From Acidobacteriota bacterium (GTDB lineage: Bacteria; Acidobacteriota; Terriglobia; Terriglobales; Acidobacteriaceae), in the NCBI GenBank assembly GCA_031296115.1, contig JARLGI010000124.1, forward strand, positions 51,144 to 115,143: 64,000 nucleotides of DNA, in the 5' to 3' direction. Of this stretch, positions 1 through 7,796 are shown piece by piece (the first letter of the stretch is position 1; the number at the start of each line of letters is the position of its first letter). The position numbers and the translations under genes are program-made. The notes under the pieces are model-generated. The model saw only the letters and a program-made list of their open reading frames with translations. It had not been told where the DNA came from and ran no database searches.

Positions 1-2
1 AT

Positions 3-395
3 GTTGCCGAACTGCAAGCCGACTGGGGCACGCTGCTGCAGGTCCGTGACGAAGCCTTGAAGGTGCTGGAAGCGGCGCGCAATGAGAAGACGATCGGCAG
101 CGGCCTGGAGGCGCAACTCCGCCTGGTGGCGCCGGAAAAGCTTTACCCGGTGCTGGAGCGGCATCGCGATCAGTTGCGCTACCTGTTCATCGTGTCGGAT
201 GTGGCGCTGGAGAAACTGCCGCCGGGCAACGGCGATACCGGGCTGGTCATCACGGTAAACAAGGCGCCGGGCGCGAAATGCGAGCGTTGCTGGAACTATT
301 CCACACGCGTCGGGGAAGACAAGGCGTACCCGACGGTGTGCGAGCGCTGTAGCGCGGTGCTGTCGGAGATCGAGGCCACGGCCGGAGCGAGATAG
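3..395 (+). CDS. ileS: Isoleucyl-tRNA synthetase, C-terminal end (partial)
   Basis: This is the last 130 residues of a class I isoleucyl-tRNA synthetase, which charges tRNA-Ile in the cytoplasm; the rest lies left of the window. The reading frame is open from the window edge. The C-terminal zinc finger is visible as CERCWNY followed by CERC near the end, the usual IleS arrangement, and the stop is TAG. The gene lies 48 bases ahead of lspA on the same strand; ileS-lspA is a common bacterial order, which supports the call. No catalytic motif (HIGH, KMSKS) can be seen because the window begins too late. Confidence 0.93.
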   Translation, partial: VAELQADWGTLLQVRDEALKVLEAARNEKTIGSGLEAQLRLVAPEKLYPVLERHRDQLRYLFIVSDVALEKLPPGNGDTGLVITVNKAPGAKCERCWNYSTRVGEDKAYPTVCERCSAVLSEIEATAGAR

Positions 396-443
396 CCGCC
401 GGGCTGCTCCTTTCGCCGGGCCAGCGCGTCTAACAAACAGGGC

Positions 444-962
444 ATGAAGCCAAGACCCATGCGCAAGTACTTCTTTCTCATCGCCGCCGCCGTGCTGCTG
501 CTCGACCGCCTGGCCAAGTGGGCGGTCGCGGCCAACATTCCGCTGCACGACGGCACCGCTGTCATCCCCGGGTTCTTTCACCTGACCCACGTGGAGAACA
601 GCGGCGCGGCCTTCGGCCTGTTCGCCGAATCCGCCGCACAGTGGAAGATCGGCGCGCTGGTCAGCTTTTCGGTCATCGCCCTGCTCATCGTCTCGGCGCT
701 GCTGTGGAAGAACGGTCACGCCCTGACGACCACCACCATCGGCCTGTCGCTCATCCTGGGCGGCGCGACTGGCAACCTGTGGGACCGCATGATGAGCGGC
801 CACGTCGTCGACTTCCTCGACTTCAACCTCGGCACCTATCACTGGCCGGCCTTCAATGTCGCCGATAGCGCCATCGTGGTCGGCGCCATCCTGCTGGTCG
901 CCGAGATCGTCTTCGCCAAGTCACGCGACGAAGCGGTGAAAGAAACGCCGCTGCGCCACTAA
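444..962 (+). CDS. lspA: Lipoprotein signal peptidase (signal peptidase II)
   Basis: Inner-membrane aspartyl protease that removes signal peptides from prolipoproteins after lipidation. The 172-residue length is normal. The family motifs appear in order: NSGAAFG near residue 52, GGATGNLWDR near 110, VVDFLDF near 124 and FNVADSAI near 140. The two catalytic Asp are those of VVDF and NVAD. Four hydrophobic segments fit the fold. The start is uncertain: the ATG at 444 has AGGGC almost touching it, and an in-frame ATG lies at 459 (MRKYFF). It follows ileS, as in many bacteria, and runs convergently toward the transglycosylase gene. Confidence 0.96.
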   Translation: MKPRPMRKYFFLIAAAVLLLDRLAKWAVAANIPLHDGTAVIPGFFHLTHVENSGAAFGLFAESAAQWKIGALVSFSVIALLIVSALLWKNGHALTTTTIGLSLILGGATGNLWDRMMSGHVVDFLDFNLGTYHWPAFNVADSAIVVGAILLVAEIVFAKSRDEAVKETPLRH

Positions 963-1009
963 TCCTCTAACAGCCGTTCCCGTCCACAGCCCGCAACCGG
1001 CGGCGGTTC

Positions 1010-3343
1010 TCATGGCGTTCCGTACACCCGCTTGTACACTTCCTGGTTGCGCACGATGGCCTGCACGTATTCGCGGGTCTCGGTGAAAGGAATGGACTCG
1101 ACAAACTCCTCCACGTCGCGGTACGTGCCCGAGGCGCGCCAGTCCTCAACGCGCTGCTCGCCTGCGTTATAGGCCGCGAGCGCGTACTCGATCTGGCCTC
1201 CAAAGTGGTCCACCATCTGGCGGAAGTAGCGCGTGCCCAGCTCGATGTTGGTCGTGGGGTCGAGCAGCGAGTCCGTGCTGTAGTGCTGCAATCCCTCTTT
1301 CTTCGCCTCGCCCTTGCCCGTCCTGGGCAGCAGCTGCATCAATCCGTAGGCGTTGGCGTGCGAGATAGCTTCGGGATTGAACTCCGACACCTGCCGGATG
1401 AGCGCTGCCACCAGGTAAGGATCAAGTCCGTTCTCATCCGAGTAGCGGCGCAACGCGTCCCAATAAGGCCGCGGGAACAGACCGTGCCAGTACTCGCCGG
1501 GCAGAGCGCTTACGTCCATCGCGAAGTATCCCGAGATGGCGTGCTTCAAGGCCTGCAGCGCGCGATAGTACTCGCCGCCGCTGGAATAGATGCGCGCGAT
1601 CTCCAGCATCTCCCAGGAAGGGCCAGTCGCACTGCCGGCTTGCAGCTCGCGCACCGCCAGGTCGGTCACGCCGGCATTCTGCAGCAGGCGGGCGCGCATG
1701 TAGTGCAGGTCGTCTTCCGGCGGATCGGTGATCTGCGCGTCGGCATCGTACGACGGCGCGGTGCCGACGTGCTGCAGCGCCGCCACCGTAACCGCCGGAG
1801 CGGAAGGCATCGTCGCCAGCCGCTTGCGCGCCAGCACGCTGTAGTAGTAGTTACGATAACGATCGGCCAGCTTCTGGTAGTAGGCCCGCGCCATGCCGTA
1901 ATCGCGATCATCCTCGGCCATGCGCGCGCGCCAGTACATGGCGTTGGGTACTTCGTTGGTGCCGGGATAAAACTCGACCTGCTCCTCGAAATACTTCTTG
2001 GCCTGCTCCGGACGGTTCTGGCGGTAAGTCAGCCAGGCGCACTTCCAGTGCGCATAGGACGCCTTGCTGCTGGCCGGGAAGCGCACATGGATCTCGCGAT
2101 AGAGATCGATGGCGTGGTCGTAGTTCTTGCTCAGCAGGTACATGTTGGCGCTGGTGAGCAGCGCCGACTCCAGCCACGGCGACTTGGGCGTGGTGGCGCG
2201 CATGTGGTCGAGGATGGTCGCCAGCCCTTCTTCGTCGTTGGTGTTGCGCGCGATCTCCGCCCGCTGATACCACTTCTCCGCGCTGGCATCGCTGCCATCG
2301 TCGGGAATACGGTCGAGCACGGCACGCGCCTCACGGGTGTTGCCGTCCTTCATGTAGCAGTTGGCCAACTGGATCAGCACTGCCGATTGCTGGGTGGCGC
2401 CGGCCAGGTCGAGCATGGCCTTGTACTCATCAGCCGCGGCAGGATAGTGCCGTGCCTTATACAGCGCGTCGGCGCGCTTCTCGTGCTCGCTGTACGTTGG
2501 CGGCGGCAGAGTCGCCACTTCCGGAATCTTCTTCAGATCGGCGGCGGCGTTGTCGGCCGTGTAGTTGGTCGCGTAGCTGTAGTACACGCGACGCAGGGTC
2601 TCGGCGCCGGCGCGCAACTGGCCATTCTGCACGTAGGCCTTGCCCAGGAAATATTCGGTTTCGGCGCTGGCGGGGGTGCGGTGCGCCTCCAGAAGACGGA
2701 CAGCTTCGCCGGAGCGATTGGTCGCCAGCAACGCCTTCGCATACGCGATCAGCGCATCATGCGAGTAAAGCGAGTCGGGGAAGCGCGTGCCGAAGTCGCG
2801 CAGGTAGGCGAACGATTCCTCCGGGTTGTTGCTCAGCACGTAAGCGTTGCCGATGAAGAACCCGGTGTAGTCGTTGAGCTCGCCAATCTGGGGCTGCGCC
2901 TTCTGCATGGCGGCGATGGCGGCGGGATACTGCGCATCGAGATAGTGCGCATAGCCGATGGCGAACCAGGCCAGCGCGCCCGCCTCGGTGCCCGCATGCG
3001 CGTGCGCGTAGGTCTCGACTCCGCTGTAAGCGGCGGGGGTGCGGAACTCGACCAGTTGGCGTGCCATAGGCCGCAGGTCGCTGGAGGCGACAAAGGTGCG
3101 CTTCAACCGGTGCGCTCTCGCGACCGTGGCTTTTTTGCGCGGCTTGTTGGAACGGGCCGACGTCGTCTTCTTGTGCGCACTGCTGGTCTTGGTTGTGCTG
3201 CTCGACTTCGGCGCAGTTGTGCTGCTGGTCGTGGATTTCTTCTTGGGCGCAGTGCTGGAAGTGCTGTCTTGCGCAGGCAAAATGCTGCCCGGCAACAGCA
3301 GCAGGAAGGCCAACAGCGGTAGAACGAAACGGCTTGGGCTCAC
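1010..3343 (-). CDS. TPR-rich Slt-type lytic transglycosylase with altered catalytic site
   Basis: Exported 777-residue protein of the soluble lytic transglycosylase type, which cleaves peptidoglycan glycan strands in the periplasm. From the N-terminus it has a signal peptide, a Lys/Ser/Thr-rich linker, a long stretch of TPR-like helical repeats (about residues 100-560) and a C-terminal SLT domain (about 600-770). SLT landmarks are present: ANAYGLMQLLP, ALAAYNAGE and a terminal EYVQAIVRN segment. In the catalytic motif, normally RQES, the sequence reads RQVSEFNP, so the active-site Glu is Val. I chose the GTG at 3343 because it puts the signal peptide at the N-terminus. The same frame stays open much further upstream, but only as a shadow of the sigma-factor gene. 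Confidence 0.88.
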   Translation of the reverse strand: MSPSRFVLPLLAFLLLLPGSILPAQDSTSSTAPKKKSTTSSTTAPKSSSTTKTSSAHKKTTSARSNKPRKKATVARAHRLKRTFVASSDLRPMARQLVEFRTPAAYSGVETYAHAHAGTEAGALAWFAIGYAHYLDAQYPAAIAAMQKAQPQIGELNDYTGFFIGNAYVLSNNPEESFAYLRDFGTRFPDSLYSHDALIAYAKALLATNRSGEAVRLLEAHRTPASAETEYFLGKAYVQNGQLRAGAETLRRVYYSYATNYTADNAAADLKKIPEVATLPPPTYSEHEKRADALYKARHYPAAADEYKAMLDLAGATQQSAVLIQLANCYMKDGNTREARAVLDRIPDDGSDASAEKWYQRAEIARNTNDEEGLATILDHMRATTPKSPWLESALLTSANMYLLSKNYDHAIDLYREIHVRFPASSKASYAHWKCAWLTYRQNRPEQAKKYFEEQVEFYPGTNEVPNAMYWRARMAEDDRDYGMARAYYQKLADRYRNYYYSVLARKRLATMPSAPAVTVAALQHVGTAPSYDADAQITDPPEDDLHYMRARLLQNAGVTDLAVRELQAGSATGPSWEMLEIARIYSSGGEYYRALQALKHAISGYFAMDVSALPGEYWHGLFPRPYWDALRRYSDENGLDPYLVAALIRQVSEFNPEAISHANAYGLMQLLPRTGKGEAKKEGLQHYSTDSLLDPTTNIELGTRYFRQMVDHFGGQIEYALAAYNAGEQRVEDWRASGTYRDVEEFVESIPFTETREYVQAIVRNQEVYKRVYGTP

Positions 3344-3922
3344 TTCGTTCAGTGTAACGCGATTCGGCCTGCGCTCAGATGGCAATTCGTTTACAGAATC
3401 GGTTCCGGTCCGTGACATCCGCGGGGCTCGCACGTCCGTACATATATGAGACGCTTCATCAGAGCGGTTGTACGGTGCTTGGCGATGTGTGTGCTCAAAA
3501 GGGTGGAGCAGGCCTTGAGGCCTGCAGCAAGCGTCGGATGTGGAGTGGCGCTTTAGCGCCTGAGGTAAGTGGCCCGACTTTACCTCAGCGGCTGAAGCCG
3601 TGCACGGCGAACGATCGGGAATGCAGCGCTGAAGCGCTGCTCCACCCGTATCTCCATCGTGCAGCGTTGCTTGTTCAGCTATCCTGAGCCGCCCTTCGGG
3701 CTGAGGTTTTGGCAATCCGCTCTGCACTGGCCAGAACCAAGTCGACGGCATCAGTACACCAAGGACTTTTGCCTTGGCTTGTCTTGCAAATCTACTGGGG
3801 TATTGTGCACCCGAGTTCATCCATCGAAATTCCCTTTCCCGGCTTCCCCCAACCGACGCCCGAATGGGTAAAATGGTCGCGGGGATTTTGTTCCGGGCGT
3901 AAAATCCTGAATCTGCGCAAAC
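3344..3922. other. Intergenic region with hairpin cluster, upstream of the sigma factor
   Basis: No gene is seen in this 579-base gap between the divergent transglycosylase and sigma-factor genes. Its centre (about 3510-3640) carries a cluster of short tetraloop hairpins listed separately. The rest should hold the two divergent promoters, but I could not pick convincing -35/-10 pairs. Confidence 0.6.
3510..3640. repeat. Cluster of short tetraloop hairpins (REP-like)
   Basis: Four perfect hairpins with four-base loops sit in 130 bases: AGGCC-TTGA-GGCCT at 3510-3523, GGCGC-TTTA-GCGCC at 3547-3560, CGGC-TGAA-GCCG at 3589-3600 and GCAGCGC-TGAA-GCGCTGC at 3623-3640. A wider inverted repeat, TGAGGTAA/TTACCTCA, spans 3561-3587. 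Stem sequences differ between copies while the loop type is kept. Related hairpins occur near 6832, 47294, 47369 and 60206-60262. Confidence 0.75.
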
Positions 3923-4549
3923 ATGGGAACCATCCAACCAAAAGTAGAAGAGCCAGCCGATGAGATCTCGCTGGTACACGCGGCGAAAGCCGGCGACATC
4001 AGCGCGTTTGAAGAACTGGTAAAGCGGTACGACCGGAATGTATTCCGGATCGCGCAGCACATCACGCAGAACCGCGAGGACGCGGAAGACGTGGTGCAGG
4101 ACGCGTTCCTGAAGGCGTACCAGAACCTGAAGAATTTTCAGGAGCAGTCGAAGTTCTATACGTGGCTGGTGCGGATTGCGGTGAACGAGGCGCTGATGCG
4201 CCTGCGCCGCCGCCGGCCCGAGCGCATGGTGTCGCTCGACGAGGACATCAAGACGGAAGAGGATTCCATGCCGCGCGAAGTCGCGGACTGGTCGCCGAAT
4301 CCGGAACAGCTCTACACGCAAGGCGAGCTGAAAGAGATTTTGGGCAAGACGATTCAAGGGTTGCCTCCGAGCTTTCGGACGGTCTTCGTCTTGCGCGATG
4401 TAGAAGGCCTCTCCACCGAGGAAACGGCGGACGCCTTGGATTTGAGTATTCCCGCAGTCAAGTCCCGCTTGCTCCGGGCCCGGCTGCAACTGCGCGAACG
4501 CTTGAGCAAGTACTTCAAAAATCGCACTGGTGGAGATGGCAAAAAGTGA
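3923..4549 (+). CDS. ECF-family RNA polymerase sigma factor
   Basis: A 208-residue extracytoplasmic-function sigma factor of the RpoE/SigW type. Region 2 covers about residues 25-95, with DAEDVVQDAFLKAY and the WLVRIAVNEALMRLRRRR segment. Region 4 covers about 140-195, with PPSFRTVFVLRDVEGLSTEE and a helix-turn-helix ending in AVKSRLLRARLQL. Regions 1.1 and 3 are absent, as expected. The ATG has no clear ribosome-binding site. The stop overlaps the start of the following anti-sigma gene in a GTGA, so the two are translationally coupled. The target regulon cannot be told from the sequence. Confidence 0.95.
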   Translation: MGTIQPKVEEPADEISLVHAAKAGDISAFEELVKRYDRNVFRIAQHITQNREDAEDVVQDAFLKAYQNLKNFQEQSKFYTWLVRIAVNEALMRLRRRRPERMVSLDEDIKTEEDSMPREVADWSPNPEQLYTQGELKEILGKTIQGLPPSFRTVFVLRDVEGLSTEETADALDLSIPAVKSRLLRARLQLRERLSKYFKNRTGGDGKK

Positions 4550-4836
4550 CCTGCTCTGATTTCCTCAAGGAGCTCACCGATTACCTGGACGACTCGATGG
4601 ACGCCCAGACAAGGGCGGAATTGGAAGATCATCTCCAGTGGTGCCACAACTGCTACGTGGTGTGCAACACCACCAAAATGACCATCGAGATTTATCGCGA
4701 CTCTCATCTGTACGAACTTCCGGACGATCTGCGCGGCCGTCTGCGCAGCGCCATACTGACCAAGTGCAAGTGCGGCGCTGCGCCGGCGGAATCCGACGCC
4801 TCCTCGCCCTCCGCCCACGCCGAACCCGACAAGTAG
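4546..4836 (+). CDS. Zinc-binding anti-sigma factor (zf-HC2 type)
   Basis: A 96-residue protein with the N-terminal anti-sigma zinc motif HxxxCxxC, seen as HLQWCHNC around residues 31-38, preceded by a helical LTDYLDDSMD segment typical of the family. It should bind and hold the sigma factor encoded just upstream. There is no transmembrane segment, so it is probably a soluble, cytoplasmic, perhaps redox-sensing anti-sigma factor rather than a membrane one; further Cys occur in a CKCG pair near residue 79. The GTG start overlaps the sigma stop codon by four bases, and GGAGAT lies about nine bases upstream. Confidence 0.9.
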   Translation: MTCSDFLKELTDYLDDSMDAQTRAELEDHLQWCHNCYVVCNTTKMTIEIYRDSHLYELPDDLRGRLRSAILTKCKCGAAPAESDASSPSAHAEPDK

Positions 4837-4959
4837 CCGCTGGGAGCGAGTTCCCCTACGACTGGACGCAGATGAAGCTCGTCTCCCCGACCCCCAACTC
4901 CGCGAAGACGGCAGAACCAGTCACCGTGGTTTCCGGCCCCAAAGCCGCTTGATTTCCGA

Positions 4960-5700
4960 TTAAGCTTGACGCGGCCGTTCGCACCAGCGAGTGGCCTTCG
5001 TAACTCTGAGACTGGCGCGGCCGCCCGCTAAGGCGGCGCGGGTCGCTTGCGCCCGCCGCGCTTGCCTGCCCGCGACTCCACCCCGAACCACATGGCTGAT
5101 GGCTCCTTGCGCGGTGGGGCTGGTGTGCCCGGCGACGGGCTCGCGAGCGGCGGGCACTATGTCCCCAGGCTCTGCGCCGCTGTCAGCCTGGCCGATCCCG
5201 CCCTCCGCGTCGCCGCCAACCGGCAAAGGCTGGTACGCGCCTTTCTGCTCCTCCGGCGGCTCGGGCGGCTGGCGCCGCTCGCCGCTGGAGATTTGCGACT
5301 CGACGCTCTGGGCGACGTCATTCGCCAGCGCTTCCCCGCCCTCGGCCTGCAGCTCCTCGACGGCCTTGCGCTCCAGCTTGACCATGGGCAGGTTGCGCGC
5401 CGCCGCCCGCAACGCCGCCGGCGCCACGCGCGAGCGCGGCAGATACATCTGCCCGCTGAGCACACCATGAATGATCTGCATGTAGGCGGTCTGCAGCGAG
5501 GTGGCGTCCTCTGGCAACGGCATGGGGATCATGCGGATGCCGCGGTCGGTTTCGTTGTTGTAGCTTTCCCAGTTGTGGAAGCGCTTGGGCAGCAGCCGGC
5601 GCAACGAGTAGTGGTAATAACAATGAGTGTGGCCGCGCGCGGCGGGCGAGCCGCATCCCACGCCGGCAATCATGACATGCTGGAAAAGTGGATAGGGCAC
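4960..5700 (-). CDS. CGSPA-type zinc-knuckle protein of unknown function
   Basis: A 246-residue protein I do not recognise functionally. Its N-terminus has a small Cys/His knuckle, CGSPAARGHTHCYYHY, that could bind zinc. It is followed by a short acidic LPEDATSLQTAYMQIIHGVL helix and a region ending at about residue 115. Proteins with a CGSPA...CYxH start and this LPxxED...Q helix are, to my knowledge, frequent in acidobacterial genomes and uncharacterised. The last 130 residues are low-complexity (Glu, Pro, Gly, Ala, Arg) and may be disordered. The start is GTG at 5700 with GAGGAA seven bases upstream. A perfect AT-rich palindrome lies about 54 bases upstream of the start. Confidence 0.7.
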   Translation of the reverse strand: MPYPLFQHVMIAGVGCGSPAARGHTHCYYHYSLRRLLPKRFHNWESYNNETDRGIRMIPMPLPEDATSLQTAYMQIIHGVLSGQMYLPRSRVAPAALRAAARNLPMVKLERKAVEELQAEGGEALANDVAQSVESQISSGERRQPPEPPEEQKGAYQPLPVGGDAEGGIGQADSGAEPGDIVPAAREPVAGHTSPTAQGAISHVVRGGVAGRQARRAQATRAALAGGRASLRVTKATRWCERPRQA

Positions 5701-6158
5701 GTAACGTTCCTCATCGATCTAAGATTTTTGCCTCGAGTAAGTGCCGTGTTTTTAATACTTTGCTTGTAAAGTATTCCATCCATTTAAGTTACTGTCGCAG
5801 CTAAGTGGTTTTTTTCCAGCTGGTTACAGAATTAGCGGTAAAGTCTTGAAGAGATTTGACTTATGCGTAATGTATTGCAGTTATTGGGGTTGGAAGCTGC
5901 CCCTGGCATAAGCTGTGGGTCGGGAGTTGTTGTTGGCAGCAACTGAGGGAACCTTCTCCCTAGCTGTCATCCTGAGCGGCTTGCACGACCTTTAGCACAC
6001 TGGAATTAGAGGAGGCGTGTTGCGCTGCGTACAGGATAGGCACGAAAGGTAACTATTATCAAGGTACTAATGTAACTATTTAATAGATCACGGTAAGATG
6101 ATCTTGATGCATCCTCTCTCACTTTCGCATCAATTACAGACTAGGGCATAATAATCAT
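5701..6158. other. AT-rich intergenic pocket between divergent genes
   Basis: This 458-base gap is clearly more AT-rich than its surroundings and holds no gene. It contains the palindrome at 5754-5775, a short GTCATCCTGAGC repeat core at 5966-5977 and the upstream region of vapBC. The composition suggests acquired or poorly constrained DNA. Confidence 0.55.
5754..5775. promoter_or_regulatory. Perfect AT-rich palindrome, possible operator
   Basis: AATACTTT and AAAGTATT form a perfect 8-base inverted repeat around a 6-base centre. It sits about 54 bases before the GTG of the leftward zinc-knuckle gene, where a repressor or activator could act. That it is an operator is inference; it could also be a weak bidirectional hairpin. 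Confidence 0.4.
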
Positions 6159-6386
6159 ATGAGAACTACAATTACCATCGATGATGACATTGCCGCCATT
6201 GCTGCACAATATGCCGAAAGCCGTGAGCTGACGCTGAGCAAGGCGATTGCCGAGCTCATCGTGCGGGGCACGCGCACTGCGCCGCGCATCAAGTACCTCG
6301 ACGGCCTGCCGGTCTTCGACCTGCCGAAATCGCGGCACGCCATCACCAGCGAACACGTCAAGGCGCTGGAGGCGGAGGACCGGTGA
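6159..6386 (+). CDS. vapB: VapB-type antitoxin, ribbon-helix-helix
   Basis: A 75-residue antitoxin. Its N-terminus, MRTTITIDDDIAAIAAQYA, is the beta strand and first helix of a ribbon-helix-helix DNA-binding fold, and TLSKAIAELI follows as the second helix. The C-terminal part should wrap the VapC active site. Its stop overlaps the toxin start in GTGA, the usual coupled antitoxin-toxin order. No Shine-Dalgarno sequence precedes the ATG; a CATAAT box ends only six bases upstream, so the transcript may be leaderless. The pair sits beside an AT-rich pocket, consistent with acquisition. Confidence 0.9.
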   Translation: MRTTITIDDDIAAIAAQYAESRELTLSKAIAELIVRGTRTAPRIKYLDGLPVFDLPKSRHAITSEHVKALEAEDR

Positions 6387-6817
6387 CGACGCACCTGCTC
6401 GACGTCAACGTGCTGATTGCGCTGGTGCGGGAAGACCACGTGGGGCACAAGACGGTGAAGCGCTGGTTCCAGCACACCGGCTCGCGCAGTTGGGCGACGT
6501 GTCCCATGACGCAAGCCAGCTTTGTGCGGATCGTATCCAATCCGAAGTTCTCCGAGCCCGCGCTCGACCTGAGCGAAGCCGTGGAGATGCTGGAGATCGT
6601 CACCCGCCTGCCGGGCCACCGTTTCTGGCCGATGGACATTGCTTTAGCCGATGCGGTGGCGCCCTTCAGCGAAAGGCTGTTCGGCCATCAGCAGGTGAGC
6701 GACGCCTATTTGCTGGGACTGGCGCTCAAGAAGAAGGGCGTGCTGGTGACGCTGGACCGCGCGATTGCGGCGCTGGCGGGCGAGAAATTCCGTCCGGCTG
6801 TTGCCGTGCTGGAGTGA
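6383..6817 (+). CDS. vapC: VapC-type PIN-domain toxin ribonuclease
   Basis: A 144-residue PIN-domain protein, normal for VapC. The first acidic residue is in LLDVNVLIALV (Asp7). Others are seen in DLSEAVEMLE, SDAYLLGLALKKKG (Asp near 109) and TLDRAI, matching the four-acidic-residue PIN site that holds Mg2+ and cleaves RNA. The region ALADAVAPF before the third motif is typical of the subgroup. The start is GTG at 6383, overlapping the vapB stop. Intact motifs suggest an active pair; which RNA is cut cannot be told. Confidence 0.92.
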   Translation: MTTHLLDVNVLIALVREDHVGHKTVKRWFQHTGSRSWATCPMTQASFVRIVSNPKFSEPALDLSEAVEMLEIVTRLPGHRFWPMDIALADAVAPFSERLFGHQQVSDAYLLGLALKKKGVLVTLDRAIAALAGEKFRPAVAVLE

Positions 6818-6831
6818 TTCGGCCCTGTACC

Positions 6832-6845
6832 GTCCCTGAAGGGAC
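6832..6845. repeat. Tetraloop hairpin, GTCCC-TGAA-GGGAC
   Basis: A perfect 5-base stem with a TGAA loop just after vapC, the same design as the clusters near 3.5, 47.3 and 60.2 kb but with a different stem sequence. The following 150 bases contain further imperfect GC-rich inverted repeats and no gene. Confidence 0.6.
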
Positions 6846-7013
6846 TCGGGTTTCTTTGGGAGCACCTTTACCCAGGGCTTCCGCCTAGGCTAAATTCGGT
6901 AGCGCGCCTGCGGCGCTCGCGGCGCGTTGTGACACGGACTAAAGCCCGCTGGAGAAATAAAGAGCGGCTTAGCGGCACGCCTGAAGGAGTGCCCTTTCAA
7001 AACGGTGCGCGCC

Positions 7014-7469
7014 CTATTTCTCGATCAGCTCGAAGACCGGGTAATCGGCCGCGATGGCAGAGAAGGCCTCCGGCGGCGAGCCAGCCTTGACCGGGAAGTA
7101 GCGCTGAACTGTCGTCTTGAAGCGGTCGAGATATTCCTTCAGATATGGCGGCTTGCCGGCGTCTGGGATGGGGCGCAGTGCGTAGGTCTTCTGCAAGCGG
7201 CCGCGCTTCAGCGTGACCTCGCCCGCCGCCTGGGCGTTACGTACCCACTGCGTCAGTCCGCGCGGGGCCACCAGGAAGCGCTTGCCTTCCATCTTCAGTA
7301 GATCGATCGGGGTGGAATACAGTTTGCCGCTTTTGCGCCCGCGCACTTGCAGCAGGTAGTTGTGCTTCATGCCCAGGCCGTGTCCCACCAGCCATCCGAA
7401 GACGCGGTTGAAGAGGCGCTCGATCGCAGTGGGTTGGTCGAACGCGGGCGGGTTGGGATTGGTGCTCAT
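7014..7469 (-). CDS. F420-type (DDN-like) nitroreductase family protein
   Basis: A 151-residue protein resembling the deazaflavin-dependent nitroreductase family (split beta-barrel, PF04075). The family-typical segment RGRKSGKLYSTPIDLLKMEG is at about residues 43-62, followed by FLVAPRGLTQWVRNAQAAGEV. Characterised members reduce quinones or nitro-compounds with F420H2, but many relatives lack proven F420 use, so cofactor and substrate are uncertain here. It begins with ATG at 7469 and is flanked by dispersed repeats on its upstream side. It stands alone on its strand, with no F420 biosynthesis gene in the window. Confidence 0.78.
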   Translation of the reverse strand: MSTNPNPPAFDQPTAIERLFNRVFGWLVGHGLGMKHNYLLQVRGRKSGKLYSTPIDLLKMEGKRFLVAPRGLTQWVRNAQAAGEVTLKRGRLQKTYALRPIPDAGKPPYLKEYLDRFKTTVQRYFPVKAGSPPEAFSAIAADYPVFELIEK

Positions 7470-7543
7470 GTGGCTATTGTAGAGTGCCCCGGAGTGTCGC
7501 GGAACGACCTTGCGCGCCAGGCGTAGGTCGGGGTTCGGGAAGC

Positions 7544-7593
7544 AATAGGGGTCCTTCGACTCGCGGCAAAGACGGCCGCTCGCTCAGGATGAC
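7544..7593 (-). repeat. GTCATCCTGAGC-type dispersed repeat
   Basis: Read on the minus strand this begins GTCATCCTGAGC and ends with CGAGTCGAAGGACCCCTATT, matching the copies at 32419-32462 and 57955-58000. A partial copy of the right half is at 7760-7787. Confidence 0.75.
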
Positions 7594-7759
7594 AAAAATC
7601 GGTTGTCAGTTGTAGGTTCTGAGTTCTCAGAGGTCGAGGTTGGAGCCCGAAGGGCGACATTTGATTTAGCCGTGGGTGTCAGCCCGCGGACAAGCGGCAA
7701 ACATCGAGCGAGCCGCGGAGCGGCCGCAGGGTGAACAGCAGGGCAAGGTCTATCGCGGC

Positions 7760-7787
7760 AATAGGGGCCCTTCGACTCGCGGCAACA
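7760..7787 (-). repeat. Partial GTCATCCTGAGC-type repeat (right half only)
   Basis: On the plus strand it reads AATAGGGGCCCTTCGACTCG, the same right half found at 7544-7593, followed by GCGGCAA as in that copy. The GTCATCC half is missing. Confidence 0.55.
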
Positions 7788-7796
7788 ACGACCGCG

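Larger units (their letters stand above)
7470..7796. other. Intergenic region built from dispersed repeats
   Basis: No gene is seen. The stretch holds one full and one partial copy of the GTCATCCTGAGC-type repeat, plus a GAGCCCGAAGGGCGACATTT-like segment near 7639-7658 that has the look of another dispersed element. Confidence 0.55.

Noticed and set aside
1205..3322. A 705-codon open frame on the plus strand opposite the transglycosylase gene
   Set aside because: It is antisense to a clear gene; its His/Val/Arg-rich composition and lack of any family feature are typical of shadows in GC-rich DNA.
4872..4952. A 26-codon peptide MKLVSPTPNSAKTAE... after the anti-sigma gene
   Set aside because: No ribosome-binding site and no comparison possible here; too short to support.
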